A stretch of DNA of 43,475 nucleotides. Origin: Cellulomonas sp. (GTDB lineage Bacteria; Actinomycetota; Actinomycetes; Actinomycetales; Cellulomonadaceae). The stretch lies in the NCBI GenBank assembly GCA_022013895.1, contig JAKLPK010000113.1, positions 1 through 43,475 on the forward strand, written 5' to 3'. The notes under the pieces are model-generated. The model was not told the DNA's origin. It did no database searches and saw nothing but the letters and a program-made list of their open reading frames with translations. Made by a program: the position numbers and the translations under genes. Shown here one piece after another: positions 26,165 to 33,394 of the stretch (its first letter is position 1; each line of letters opens with the position of its first letter).

Positions 26165-26220
26165 GGGCAACCCTCCGTTCGGGACCCGGGTGATCGCCGC
26201 GCTCCGTCGGCGCCCTCACC

Positions 26221-26236
26221 CAGGACCTTGGTCCTG
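26221..26236. promoter_or_regulatory. candidate operator palindrome upstream of ctaC
   Basis: CAGGACC-TT-GGTCCTG is a perfect inverted repeat with 7-base arms. It lies just downstream of a TACGCT -10-like box (26245-26250, reverse strand). The 12-base core recurs upstream of etfB and, with one change, of ctaE. Confidence 0.45.
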
Positions 26237-26244
26237 ACAGGTGA

Positions 26245-26250
26245 AGCGTA
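26245..26250 (-). promoter_or_regulatory. candidate -10 box (TACGCT) for ctaC-ctaD-ctaF
   Basis: Reverse-strand TACGCT would place the start of transcription near 26238, giving a leader of about 75 bases that begins with the palindrome. Confidence 0.4.
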
Positions 26251-26356
26251 GCGGCAGCCAAGCAAACGTCCAGGTGCAACGTCCCCCGTGTCCGCCCGAG
26301 TTCTCCGCCCCACATCCCGGGCGACGGGCGGGCACGCCTCATCTGGCGCACCACGC

Positions 26357-26394
26357 ACGAAGGGCGGGCACCCGATCGGGTGCCCGCCCTTCGT
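26357..26394. terminator. strong terminator hairpin downstream of the Fe-S carrier gene
   Basis: A 17-base perfect stem (26357-26373 with 26378-26394) closes a GATC loop. It follows the stop of the Fe-S carrier gene on the reverse strand and precedes the ctaC promoter. Confidence 0.88.
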
Positions 26395-26407
26395 CCGCGT
26401 GCAGGGT

Positions 26408-26758
26408 TCAGCTGAACGAACCACCACACGCGCATGCGCTCCCGGCGTTCGGGTTGTCGATCGTGAAGCCCTGCTTCTCGATCGTGTCGGCGAAGTCGAT
26501 CGTGGCGCCCTCGAGGTACGGCACGGACATCTTGTCGACGACGACCTCGACCCCGTCGTAGTCACGGAGGGCATCGCCGTCGAGAACCCGCTCGTCGAAG
26601 TACAGCTGGTAGATCAGTCCCGAGCAGCCGCCGGGCTGGACGGCCACCCGCAGACGCAGGTCGTCGCGCCCCTCCTGCTCCAGCAGGCTGCGGACCTTGC
26701 CCGCGGCGACATCGGTGAGCAGCACACCGTGGGTGGTGGTCTGGGTGGTCTCGGTCAT
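26408..26758 (-). CDS. erpA: A-type iron-sulfur cluster carrier (ErpA/IscA/HesB family)
   Basis: This 116-residue protein hands Fe-S clusters to target enzymes. The three ligand cysteines are Cys45 (GGCSGLIY) and Cys109/Cys111 (CACGG). VLDGDALRDYDGVEVVVDKMS and IDFADTIEKQGFTIDNPNA are typical of actinobacterial members (Rv2204c). The ATG at 26758 has a GAGGGAG site. A second in-frame ATG at 26815 lies 7 bases after a TACGCT -10 box, which would give a 19-residue Ala/Pro-rich extension from a leaderless transcript; homologues favour the shorter form. Nearby clients include QcrA (Rieske) and perhaps the nuclease at 14.3 kb. Confidence 0.93.
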   Translation of the reverse strand: MTETTQTTTHGVLLTDVAAGKVRSLLEQEGRDDLRLRVAVQPGGCSGLIYQLYFDERVLDGDALRDYDGVEVVVDKMSVPYLEGATIDFADTIEKQGFTIDNPNAGSACACGGSFS

Positions 26759-26838
26759 GGGCTCTCCCTCATCGGTGCGGCGTGCCACCGGTGCAACAGC
26801 GGGCGCTGTCACCATGTTCCCCAGCGTACGACCTCCGC

Positions 26839-27912
26839 TCACGACTGGGGGGACCAGGTGCGCGCGACCCGAGCCGCCAGGGCCGCCAGCTGATCGGGTG
26901 CCTGACCCGCCACCACGTAGCTGCCGACCAGACCGGCCCCCGCCAGGTCCTTGCGGCCGAGCAGGGACTGACCGGCGAGCGCCACCACCGGGACGCCGAC
27001 CGCAGCTGCCCGCTCGGTCAGCTGAGCTACCACACCGGTCGCCGCCGTCGTCCAGTCCAGGTACGGGATCGCCACCACGGCCAGCTCCGCCTCGGCCAGC
27101 CGTCCGTCGAGATCCAGCTCCGCGGCCAGGACCGCAGCGCCCGGGAGCAGCCGCGCACCCAGCGCTGCCAGCATGAAGCCGAGCCCGCCGCCGGCCCCCG
27201 AACCCGGCGCCGACGTCGGCCGTCGGGCCGAGCCGTCACCGACGAGCAGATCGGGTCGGGTCTGCCCGCGCAACGCCGCGGTGACGGCACCGGACAGCGC
27301 GGCCAGACCCCGTTCGGTCACCTGGGCCCGGGCACGCCCGTCGGGACCCGAACGGGCCACCAGCTCACCGACCCCCGCGAGACCGAGCAACGGCCGGTCG
27401 TCGTCATAGGCGACGACCAGGTCGATCCCGGAGAGCGACCGGCGCAGCGCCCCCAGCCCGGCGAGGTCGTCGTCGGTCACCTCCGCGGCGCCGGCCAGGT
27501 CGCTCACCCCGGCCGGCAGCTCGAGACCGAGCCCGGCGAGCAGACCGAGCCCGCCGTCGGGAGCACCCGTCCCGCCGGTGCCGATGACGACCCGGGTCGC
27601 ACCGGATCCGACGGCGGCCCGCAACGCACGTCCCAGGTCCGCGCTCGTCGGCCCGGGACAGGCGCCGGCCTGCAGCCACACGGTCGTCGAGGGCGACGCA
27701 CCGGTCACGACCGCACAGGTGCCGGCGCCCGCAAGGGGACGTCCGCCGAGGCCGGCGCGGACGGCTGCGAGCAGCCCCGGTCCACCGTCCGAGCCCGGGA
27801 GTGCGATCACCTCGTCATGCGCCGCCCCCACCCGCCACCCGGCCGCCAGCTCCGCCGTCGCAGCGGCCGGGTCAAGCCGGTCGAACCGGTCCGAGGTCAC
27901 CACGACGCGCAC
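26839..27912 (-). CDS. glycerate kinase family protein (Rv2205c-like)
   Basis: This 357-residue protein has the glycerate kinase type I (GarK/GlxK) layout. It starts VRVVVTSDRFDRLDPAAATAELAAGW, followed by LPGSDGGPGLLAAV (the usual PxADGGEGT/SDGGPG region), GTGGTGAPDGGLGLLAGLG, and the C-terminal GAGGGLGFMLAALGARLLPG. In true kinases these bind ATP and glycerate. Several stretches are degenerate, so activity on glycerate is uncertain. A longer frame starts at the GTG at 27930, but homologues begin at 27912. It lies 80 bases upstream of the Fe-S carrier gene on the same strand, as in mycobacteria (Rv2205c-Rv2204c). Confidence 0.8.
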   Translation of the reverse strand: MRVVVTSDRFDRLDPAAATAELAAGWRVGAAHDEVIALPGSDGGPGLLAAVRAGLGGRPLAGAGTCAVVTGASPSTTVWLQAGACPGPTSADLGRALRAAVGSGATRVVIGTGGTGAPDGGLGLLAGLGLELPAGVSDLAGAAEVTDDDLAGLGALRRSLSGIDLVVAYDDDRPLLGLAGVGELVARSGPDGRARAQVTERGLAALSGAVTAALRGQTRPDLLVGDGSARRPTSAPGSGAGGGLGFMLAALGARLLPGAAVLAAELDLDGRLAEAELAVVAIPYLDWTTAATGVVAQLTERAAAVGVPVVALAGQSLLGRKDLAGAGLVGSYVVAGQAPDQLAALAARVARTWSPQS

Positions 27913-27957
27913 GAGGCCGTATGGTCGCACGCCCTCGACCTCCCCGCCGCACGCGCC

Positions 27958-27963
27958 GATACT
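27958..27963 (+). promoter_or_regulatory. -10 box (GATACT) for leaderless DJ-1/PfpI gene
   Basis: GATACT is followed by 6 bases and the GTG at 27970; there is no ribosome-binding site. Confidence 0.45.
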
Positions 27964-27969
27964 GGGCCG

Positions 27970-28569
27970 GTGTCCACCACACGACCGCTGCGCGTCGGGC
28001 TCTTCTGCTTCGACGGGACCGAGGAGCTGGACCTCGTCGGCCCGTGGGAGGTGCTGTCCGTCTGGGCGGAGCTCTCACCACTGCGCCCGCAGGTCCTGAC
28101 GTTCTCCCGTGACGGCACGCCGGTGCGCTGCGCGAAGGGCCTGCGCGTGTTCCCGGACACCTCGGCCGACGAGGTCGACCCGCTGCACGTGCTGCTCTAC
28201 CCGGGCGGTGCCGGAACCCGGGCGCTCGCGGTCGATCGCGAGCACCTGGCCTGGGTCCGCGCGATGCGCGCCCGGACGCCGCTCGTCGCCTCGGTGTGCA
28301 CCGGCGCGCTCGTGCTGGCCGCCGCCGGGCTGCTCGGCGGACGGCCCGCGACGACGCACGCGGCCGCGTTCGACGAGCTCGCCGCGCTGGACCCCAGCAT
28401 CCTGGCCGACACCTCCGCCCGGTTCGTCGACGACGGAGATGTGATCACCAGTGCAGGGGTCTCGGCCGGGATCGACATGGCGCTGCACCTCGTGGCACGG
28501 CTCGAGAACCCCTCGACCGCCCTGGCGGTGCGCAAGCACATCCAGTACGACCCCGCACCCGCCGGCTGA
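27970..28569 (+). CDS. DJ-1/PfpI family protein (isonitrile hydratase-like)
   Basis: This 199-residue protein has the class I glutamine amidotransferase-like fold. VGLFCFDGTEELDLVGPWEVLS resembles isonitrile hydratase and the N-terminal domain of GlxA/FtrA regulators. The nucleophile elbow is SVCTGALVLAAAG with Cys110. It is followed by Thr rather than His, as in isonitrile hydratases. Asp21 aligns with the second catalytic residue of that enzyme. There is no AraC DNA-binding domain, so this is an enzyme or chaperone rather than a regulator. The substrate is unknown. It is divergent from the glycerate kinase-like gene with 57 bases between starts. Confidence 0.83.
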   Translation: MSTTRPLRVGLFCFDGTEELDLVGPWEVLSVWAELSPLRPQVLTFSRDGTPVRCAKGLRVFPDTSADEVDPLHVLLYPGGAGTRALAVDREHLAWVRAMRARTPLVASVCTGALVLAAAGLLGGRPATTHAAAFDELAALDPSILADTSARFVDDGDVITSAGVSAGIDMALHLVARLENPSTALAVRKHIQYDPAPAG

Positions 28570-28601
28570 CCGACCGCGGCCGACTCACGGCTACCGGCCG
28601 G

Positions 28602-28607
28602 TAGCAT
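28602..28607 (+). promoter_or_regulatory. -10 box (TAGCAT) for leaderless thioesterase gene
   Basis: TAGCAT is followed by 7 bases and the GTG at 28615. Confidence 0.5.
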
Positions 28608-28614
28608 CCGAGCG

Positions 28615-29154
28615 GTGACCCGCCAGCTGCACCTGACCTGGACCGCCCTGCGCCCGCACCGGCCGGTGCCCGGACGCGGCCTCTTCGACGTCGCGACCAC
28701 ACCGCTGCGGGTCCACCCCGGGGACCTGGACATGTACCGCCACGTCAACAACGGGGTCTACCTGCAGTTCATGGACATCGCCCGCACCCAGCTGCTGGCC
28801 GGCACCGGCGGTCTGCGCCGGCTCATGGACAACGGCTGGTACCCGGTCGTCGTGGCCTCGACCATGACCTACCGACGCTCGCTCACGCTGGGTCAGCGGT
28901 TCACGATCGAGAGCCGTGTGCTGGGCTGGGACACCCGCGTGGTGTTCGTCGAGCAGGTGTTCGTCCGCGCGGGCGAGCACGTGGCGCGCGGGGTCGTCGC
29001 CGGCCGCTTCCTGGCCCGTTCGGGCCCGCGCCCCACCCCGCAGGAGGTCGCCGAGCTGATCGCCGGCGGACCGGTCGCATCGCCCACGCTGCCCGAGGAC
29101 GTCACCGCCTGGGCGCGCGCGCTCGACGTGCTGCACCGCACCGGCGAGGTCTGA
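28615..29154 (+). CDS. acyl-CoA thioesterase, hotdog fold (4HBT family)
   Basis: This 179-residue single hotdog-domain protein is expected to hydrolyse acyl-CoA thioesters. The segment PGDLDMYRHVNNGVYLQFMDIARTQLL contains the family signature (D-x-Y-x-H-V-N-N), with Asp39 as the likely catalytic acid. VASTMTYRRSLTLGQRFTIESRVLGWD and the VARGVVAGRFL strand complete the fold. The GTG at 28615 is supported by a leaderless -10 box. It is convergent with the dipeptidase gene, separated by 16 bases without a visible terminator. Confidence 0.87.
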   Translation: MTRQLHLTWTALRPHRPVPGRGLFDVATTPLRVHPGDLDMYRHVNNGVYLQFMDIARTQLLAGTGGLRRLMDNGWYPVVVASTMTYRRSLTLGQRFTIESRVLGWDTRVVFVEQVFVRAGEHVARGVVAGRFLARSGPRPTPQEVAELIAGGPVASPTLPEDVTAWARALDVLHRTGEV

Positions 29155-29170
29155 CCGACCCGCACCTGCC

Positions 29171-30565
29171 TCAGTCCCGGGCGAGCGCGTCCAGCATGAG
29201 GGCCTCGGCCAGCACCACCCGTTCGAGCTCGACGAGGTGCACCGACTCGTTGGCCCCGTGCGCACGCCCGTCCGGGTCCTCGACGCCCGTGACCAGGATC
29301 GCCGCCTGCGGGAACACATCGAGCAGATCGGCGATGAACGGGATCGAGCCGCCGATGCCGATGTCCACCGGCTCGGTGCCCCAGGCCGCCGCGAAAGCGG
29401 CCCGGGCGGTGCGCATCGCGGCCGAGTCCAGCGGGGCCGCGAACGGCTTGCCGAGCTCACCGTCACGCACGCTCACCCGGGCGCCGAACGGCGCATGGGC
29501 CAGAAGGTGGGCCACGAGTGCGTCACGCGCGGCCGCCGGGTCCTGACCAGGGGCGATCCGCAGGGACAGCTTCGCGCTGGCGACCGGGGTCAGGGTGTTC
29601 GAGGAGGTCGCAACCCGAGGCGCGTCCAGTCCGATGACCGAGATGGCCGGCCGCGTCCACAGCCGGGCCGTCAACGGGCCGGTCCCCGCGAGCCGCACCC
29701 CGTCGAGCACACCGGCGTCGGCCCGCAGCTCCGCCTCGTCGTAGTCGACCGCCGGGTCGGGTGCCCGCACGAGCCCGGCGACTGCGACGTCGCCCGCATC
29801 GTCATGCAGGGTGGCGATCAACCGGGCGAGCAACGTCGGCGCGTCCAGGATCGGACCACCGAACATGCCCGAGTGCACCGCGTGGTCGAGCACGGCCACC
29901 TCGACCACCAGGTCCACCAGACCACGCAGGGAGGTCGTCAGGCCCGGGACGCCGACCTTCCAGTTCGAAGAGTCCGCCACCACGATCACATCGGCGGCGA
30001 GCCGGTCCCGGTACGTGTGCAGGAAGTCGACGAACGACGGCGAGCCGACCTCCTCCTCACCCTCGACGAAGACGGTCACGTGGGCACCGAGCTCGTCGCC
30101 GAGGACCCGCAGAGCACCGATGTGCGCCGCGACACCGGCCTTGTCATCGGCCGCGCCACGGCCGAACAGGCGGTCACCCACCTGGGTCGGGGCGAACGGC
30201 TCGGTGGCCCAGCCCTCCCCCGGCGGCTGCACGTCGTGATGGGCGTAGAGCAGGACCGTCGGCGCACCGGGCCGGCCCGCGCGGTGCCCGACGACAGCCG
30301 GTGCACCCGATGTCCCGTCGGGCCGCATCGCGGTGAGCACGTCCACCGGCGCGAAGCCGACCGACGTCAGCAGGGCGGCCACGGCCTCGGCGCTCGCGGT
30401 GAGCTGCCCCTGGTCGAACTCCTGGTTCGAGACGCTCGGGATGCGCACGAGCGCGTCCAGATCGGCACGAACCGTGGGGAACTGGGCGGCCACCCGCGCG
30501 CGCAACGCGGCGACTCGGTCGGGGTCGAGCACGGGGGCGGGCGGTGGCGTCTGCTGCTGGGTCAC
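29171..30565 (-). CDS. M20 family metallopeptidase (dipeptidase)
   Basis: This is a cytoplasmic zinc dipeptidase of 464 residues. The zinc-site motifs are YAHHDVQPPG, GRGAADDKAGVAAH, EGEEEVGSPSF and VADSSNW. The dimerisation domain (LVVEVAVLDHAVHSGMFGG to LSLRI) is present. The end HGANESVHL supplies the last His ligand. It resembles the ArgE/DapE-like dipeptidase M20A/M20F group, which often cleaves Xaa-Ala or D-Ala-containing dipeptides; the exact substrate is unclear. The GTG at 30565 lies 8 bases after a TAGCGT -10 box. The open frame upstream runs into the divergent gene and is rejected. Confidence 0.9.
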   Translation of the reverse strand: MTQQQTPPPAPVLDPDRVAALRARVAAQFPTVRADLDALVRIPSVSNQEFDQGQLTASAEAVAALLTSVGFAPVDVLTAMRPDGTSGAPAVVGHRAGRPGAPTVLLYAHHDVQPPGEGWATEPFAPTQVGDRLFGRGAADDKAGVAAHIGALRVLGDELGAHVTVFVEGEEEVGSPSFVDFLHTYRDRLAADVIVVADSSNWKVGVPGLTTSLRGLVDLVVEVAVLDHAVHSGMFGGPILDAPTLLARLIATLHDDAGDVAVAGLVRAPDPAVDYDEAELRADAGVLDGVRLAGTGPLTARLWTRPAISVIGLDAPRVATSSNTLTPVASAKLSLRIAPGQDPAAARDALVAHLLAHAPFGARVSVRDGELGKPFAAPLDSAAMRTARAAFAAAWGTEPVDIGIGGSIPFIADLLDVFPQAAILVTGVEDPDGRAHGANESVHLVELERVVLAEALMLDALARD

Positions 30566-30573
30566 GACGGCCC

Positions 30574-30591
30574 ACGCTACTCGTCTACCCT
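30574..30591. promoter_or_regulatory. overlapping divergent -10 boxes (dipeptidase / DUF3043 genes)
   Basis: Reverse-strand TAGCGT (30579 to 30574) faces forward-strand TACCCT (30586-30591) with only 6 bases between. They serve the GTG starts at 30565 (minus) and 30598 (plus), 8 and 6 bases away. Each expected -35 region falls on the other gene's start codon. Confidence 0.5.
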
Positions 30592-30597
30592 TGCCGG

Positions 30598-31212
30598 GTG
30601 TTCGGACGTGAGAAGAACCCCCAGGTGCCGCCCGCCGTCGACCCGGACGAGTCCCCGAGCTCGGGCAAGGGCCGCCCGACGCCGACGCGCAAGGAGGCCG
30701 AGGCCGCCAACAAGCGACCGCTCGTGCCGACCGACCGCAAGGCCGCGGGCAAGGACGCCCGCTCTGCCGCACGCGCCCAGCGAGACCGCGAGTACCAGGC
30801 GATGCAGGCCGGCGATGTGAAGAACATGCCGCTGCAGCACCGCGGCCCGGTCCGCACGTTCATCCGGGACTACGTCGATGCACGGCGCAACCTCGGCGAC
30901 TACTTCCTGCCGGTCATGTTCGGGCTGCTGCTCATCGGGATGATCCTCACCGGGCCGCTGGTGTCCAGGCTCGGGGCGACCGGTTCGATCATCGCGTTCT
31001 CGTTCTACGGGCTGGCCTACGCGTACATGTTCGCGGCCATCCTCGACGGCTGGCTCCTGTGGCGCCGGCTCAAGCGCGTCCTGGTCACCAAGTTCGGGTC
31101 CGACGCCGCCGGCGCCCGGGGTCTGGCGATGTACGCCACGGCCCGGATCTTCCAGCTCCGTCGGCTCCGGATGCCCAAACCGCGCGTCAAGCGCGGGCAG
31201 TACCCGGTCTGA
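30598..31212 (+). CDS. DUF3043 membrane protein
   Basis: This 204-residue actinobacterial protein has unknown function. The N-terminal 85 residues are highly charged and probably disordered (KGRPTPTRKEAEAANKRP, RKAAGKDARSAARAQRDREY). Two membrane helices (about 103-121 and 130-150) follow a conserved RDYVDARRNLGDYFLP segment. A basic tail (RRLRMPKPRVKRGQYPV) ends the protein. This combination is diagnostic of DUF3043. The GTG at 30598 is the only sensible start and has a leaderless -10 box. Confidence 0.88.
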   Translation: MFGREKNPQVPPAVDPDESPSSGKGRPTPTRKEAEAANKRPLVPTDRKAAGKDARSAARAQRDREYQAMQAGDVKNMPLQHRGPVRTFIRDYVDARRNLGDYFLPVMFGLLLIGMILTGPLVSRLGATGSIIAFSFYGLAYAYMFAAILDGWLLWRRLKRVLVTKFGSDAAGARGLAMYATARIFQLRRLRMPKPRVKRGQYPV

Positions 31213-31239
31213 GTCCGGAGCGAGCGCCCTTCCCCAGAA

Positions 31240-31255
31240 GGCCGCCGGTGCGGCC
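31240..31255. terminator. small hairpin between DUF3043 gene and the pyrD operon end
   Basis: GGCCGC-CGGT-GCGGCC forms a 6-base stem with a 4-base loop in the 110-base convergent gap. It is the only stem I saw there. Confidence 0.35.
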
Positions 31256-31306
31256 CCGCTGACCGGCGTCCCCGGGGCGCGACCCTGCGCAGCCGAACAG
31301 CGTCGG

Positions 31307-31333
31307 GCTCATTCGACCGCGCTCATTCGACCG
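31307..31333 (+). repeat. 14-base tandem duplication over a stop codon
   Basis: GCTCATTCGACCG occurs at 31307-31319 and again at 31321-31333, with one C between. The second copy contains the stop codon of the 70-residue minus-strand gene. The first copy holds a second TGA in another frame. Confidence 0.6.
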
Positions 31334-31535
31334 TGAGGTCGAGCACCGACCCGACCGGCTGCCCCTCGTGGATCAGTCGTGCGCCTGCCACACCCTGCGA
31401 CGCCAGGGTGCGCCAGTGCGAACCGATCCACTGCTCGGCGTCGAACCGGCTGGTGAACACCGGCCCGACCGGCCGGTCGACCGGCTCACCGTCGGGGCCG
31501 AGCAGCAACCACTGCCACTGGGGTCGCACGTTCAT
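31323..31535 (-). CDS. small conserved hypothetical protein downstream of pyrD
   Basis: This is a 70-residue soluble protein. It contains WQWLLLGPDGEPVDRPVGPVF, followed by FTSRFDAEQWIGSHWRTLASQGVAGARLIHEG. The F-D-A-E-x-W-I-G-x-x-W-R-x-L pattern suggests a compact beta-alpha-beta fold found in small actinobacterial proteins. No function is known to me. Its ATG overlaps the pyrD stop (ATGA), so translation is coupled to pyrD. Confidence 0.72.
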   Translation of the reverse strand: MNVRPQWQWLLLGPDGEPVDRPVGPVFTSRFDAEQWIGSHWRTLASQGVAGARLIHEGQPVGSVLDLTVE

Positions 31536-32596
31536 GCCACCGCCTCCTCGCCGTGACGTCGCCGACGGTCCGCATCGGCGGCCAGCTGGCGACCGATCCG
31601 CCTCGCATAGCCGGGACCGACGTAGATGAAACCGGTGTAGCCCTGGACCAGGGTCGCGCCGACGGCCAGGTACTCCAGCGCGTCCGCCGGGTCTGTGATG
31701 CCACCCACGCCGATCAGGACCGCCTCCGGGCCGAGCCGCGAACGCAACCTGGCCACCACGTCCAGGCCGCGGGCCAGCAGCGGCGGGCCGGACAGACCAC
31801 CCTCGCCGAGGTCGTGCGCGATGGTGGTGTTGACCGCGACGACGCCGTCGAGGCCCAGCTCACCGACCAGGTCGGCCACCTCGTCGATCTGCTCGTCGGT
31901 CAGGTCCGGGGCGATCTTGACCAGGAGCGGTACGGGCGACGTCCCGGCCTTGGCCGTCGCCTCGTCCGCGGCCGTGCGCACCGCCTGGAGCACCGGGCGC
32001 AGCACCTCGACCGCCTGCAGGTCACGCAGCCCCGGGGTGTTCGGCGACGAGACGTTGACCACCAGGTAGTCGGCGTACGGCGCGAGCCGTCCGGCGCTCG
32101 TCGCGTAGTCGGCCGCGGCGGCCTCCAGCGGCGTGGTCTTGGTCTTGCCGATGTTGACGCCGATGAACGCCGCGCGCCCCTCCGGCGTCGCCCGCAGCCG
32201 GGCCAACCGCGCAGCAACGGCCGCCGAACCCTGGTTGTTGAAGCCCATCCGGTTGCGCAGCCCGTGCTGGTCGATCACACGCCACAGCCGGGGCCTGGGG
32301 TTGCCGGGCTGGGCATGGGCGGTGACCGTGCCGACCTCGACATAGCCGAAGCCGAGCATGAGCAGGCCGAGCACACCGCGTGCGTCCTTGTCGAAACCCG
32401 CGGCGACCCCCACGGCGGACGGCACGGTCCGCCCCCAGACCTCCACCTGCCCCGCGACCGGGACGGCGAACACGCTCGAGACCAGCTGCCGCAGACCGGG
32501 GACACCAGCCACCGTCCGGATCAGCGAGAAGGCGAGGTGATGCGCCTGTTCGGGGTCGAGCCGGCGGAAGACGAGGTCGAACAGGAGCCGGTACAC
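31532..32596 (-). CDS. pyrD: dihydroorotate dehydrogenase (quinone), class 2
   Basis: This is the membrane-associated flavoenzyme of pyrimidine synthesis, oxidising dihydroorotate to orotate and passing electrons to quinone. The 354-residue protein begins with the amphipathic quinone-tunnel helices typical of class 2 (VYRLLFDLVFRRLDPEQAHH). Other motifs are AAGFDKDARG, NRMGFNNQG, the catalytic Ser region NVSSPNTPGLRDLQ, LVKIAPDLTDEQ, VAVNTTIA and ELLAR-like LLARGLDVV. I prefer the GTG at 32596, because a TAGGTT -10 box ends 7 bases before it; a TTG at 32605 also opens the frame. It feeds electrons into the same menaquinone pool as the bc1-aa3 branch. Confidence 0.93.
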   Translation of the reverse strand: MYRLLFDLVFRRLDPEQAHHLAFSLIRTVAGVPGLRQLVSSVFAVPVAGQVEVWGRTVPSAVGVAAGFDKDARGVLGLLMLGFGYVEVGTVTAHAQPGNPRPRLWRVIDQHGLRNRMGFNNQGSAAVAARLARLRATPEGRAAFIGVNIGKTKTTPLEAAAADYATSAGRLAPYADYLVVNVSSPNTPGLRDLQAVEVLRPVLQAVRTAADEATAKAGTSPVPLLVKIAPDLTDEQIDEVADLVGELGLDGVVAVNTTIAHDLGEGGLSGPPLLARGLDVVARLRSRLGPEAVLIGVGGITDPADALEYLAVGATLVQGYTGFIYVGPGYARRIGRQLAADADRRRRHGEEAVA

Positions 32597-32603
32597 GACG
32601 CCC

Positions 32604-32609
32604 AACCTA
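32604..32609 (-). promoter_or_regulatory. -10 box (TAGGTT) for pyrD inside the upstream stop codon
   Basis: On the reverse strand TAGGTT begins with the TAG stop codon (32609-32607) of the preceding gene and lies 7 bases before the pyrD GTG. Confidence 0.45.
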
Positions 32610-32999
32610 CTGGTCCGAGCCCGGCCGCCCGGTCCGCCACAGCCACACCAGGCCCACGAAGGGCAGCAGCAGCGGGACGTAGCCGTACCCGGACCCGAAG
32701 CCGGACCAGACCGTCTCGTCGGGGAAGTCGCCGGGCAGCGCGAGACTCACTGCGCCGATCACCAGCACACCCACGAGCTCCGTCCCCACGCACAGCCAGG
32801 CGGCGCGGCGCCGGTCGGTGGCCAACGCCCAGGTCGCGGCACCGTAGACGATCCCCGAGACCAGCGACAGGGCGTAGGCCAGCGGAGCCTCGTGCCACGC
32901 GGTCGCCACCTGGACCACGCCGCGTGCGGTCGCCGCCAGCGCGAGCACCCCGTAGACGAGCACGAGCAGGCGGCCGAACCCGCCGGACGTCGGCCTCAT
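32607..32999 (-). CDS. four-helix membrane protein, unknown function
   Basis: This is a 130-residue integral membrane protein. Four hydrophobic segments are visible: LLVLVYGVLALAATARGVV, YALSLVSGIVYGAATWALA, AAWLCVGTELVGVLVIGAVSLAL and VPLLLPFVGLVWLW. Before the last helix is the conserved-looking stretch PDETVWSGFGSGYGYVPL, with several Gly and Tyr. Its ATG at 32999 overlaps the stop of the 118-residue gene upstream (ATGA). The two membrane proteins probably form a complex or related function. I recognise no characterised family. Confidence 0.75.
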   Translation of the reverse strand: MRPTSGGFGRLLVLVYGVLALAATARGVVQVATAWHEAPLAYALSLVSGIVYGAATWALATDRRRAAWLCVGTELVGVLVIGAVSLALPGDFPDETVWSGFGSGYGYVPLLLPFVGLVWLWRTGRPGSDQ

Positions 33000-33352
33000 C
33001 CGGCCCACACCTGCACCAACCGCAGCTGGAGGAACGCGACCACGAGGGCCGCCGCCGCGAGCACGACCGAGCTCCAGCGGGTGCGCTCGGCGAACGCCCA
33101 CGCAGCAGCGAGCGGGAGCAGGACGAGCCCGGCGACGACGTAGCCGAAGAACAGCGGTCCGCTCACCGGGTGCCCGGTCCGGGCGACCGCCACGGCCTGG
33201 ACGACCCCCTGGACCACGAGCAGTCCCTCGACGACCGCGGCGGCCCACAGCTGGCGCAGCACGACGGCCCGGTCGCGTACGACGAACACGACCGCCCACG
33301 TCGCGAGGGCAAGACTCGTGCCGACCACGAGTGCCACGAGCGCGCCGATCAC
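32996..33352 (-). CDS. small membrane protein, unknown function
   Basis: This is a 118-residue protein with four predicted helices: VIGALVALVVGTSLALATWAV, LWAAAVVEGLLVVQGVVQAV, PLFFGYVVAGLVLLPLAAAW and SSVVLAAAALVVAFLQLRLV. I chose the GTG at 33352, which sits 6 bases after a TACCGT -10 box; the GTG at 33358 would lie inside that leader. It is co-transcribed with the overlapping four-helix protein gene and divergent from pepA. Confidence 0.72.
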   Translation of the reverse strand: MIGALVALVVGTSLALATWAVVFVVRDRAVVLRQLWAAAVVEGLLVVQGVVQAVAVARTGHPVSGPLFFGYVVAGLVLLPLAAAWAFAERTRWSSVVLAAAALVVAFLQLRLVQVWAG

Positions 33353-33358
33353 GGGCAC

Positions 33359-33388
33359 ACGGTAGCGGCGGACGTCCGCAACTACGAT
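33359..33388. promoter_or_regulatory. divergent leaderless promoters (small membrane protein / pepA)
   Basis: Reverse-strand TACCGT (33364 to 33359) and forward-strand TACGAT (33383-33388) are 18 bases apart and each lies 6 bases from its GTG start (33352 and 33395). The two -35 regions must overlap the opposite -10 or start codon. Confidence 0.5.
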
Positions 33389-33394
33389 CGTCGC

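Noticed and set aside
26165..26170. TTG start for ctaC at 26170
   Set aside because: The GGAGGG ribosome site directly touches the TTG, leaving no spacing; GTG at 26164 has the proper 6 bases.
26759..26815. N-terminally extended Fe-S carrier starting at ATG 26815
   Set aside because: A -10 box does sit 7 bases upstream, but the extra 19 residues are unlike the family and a good ribosome site precedes ATG 26758. Kept only as an alternative.
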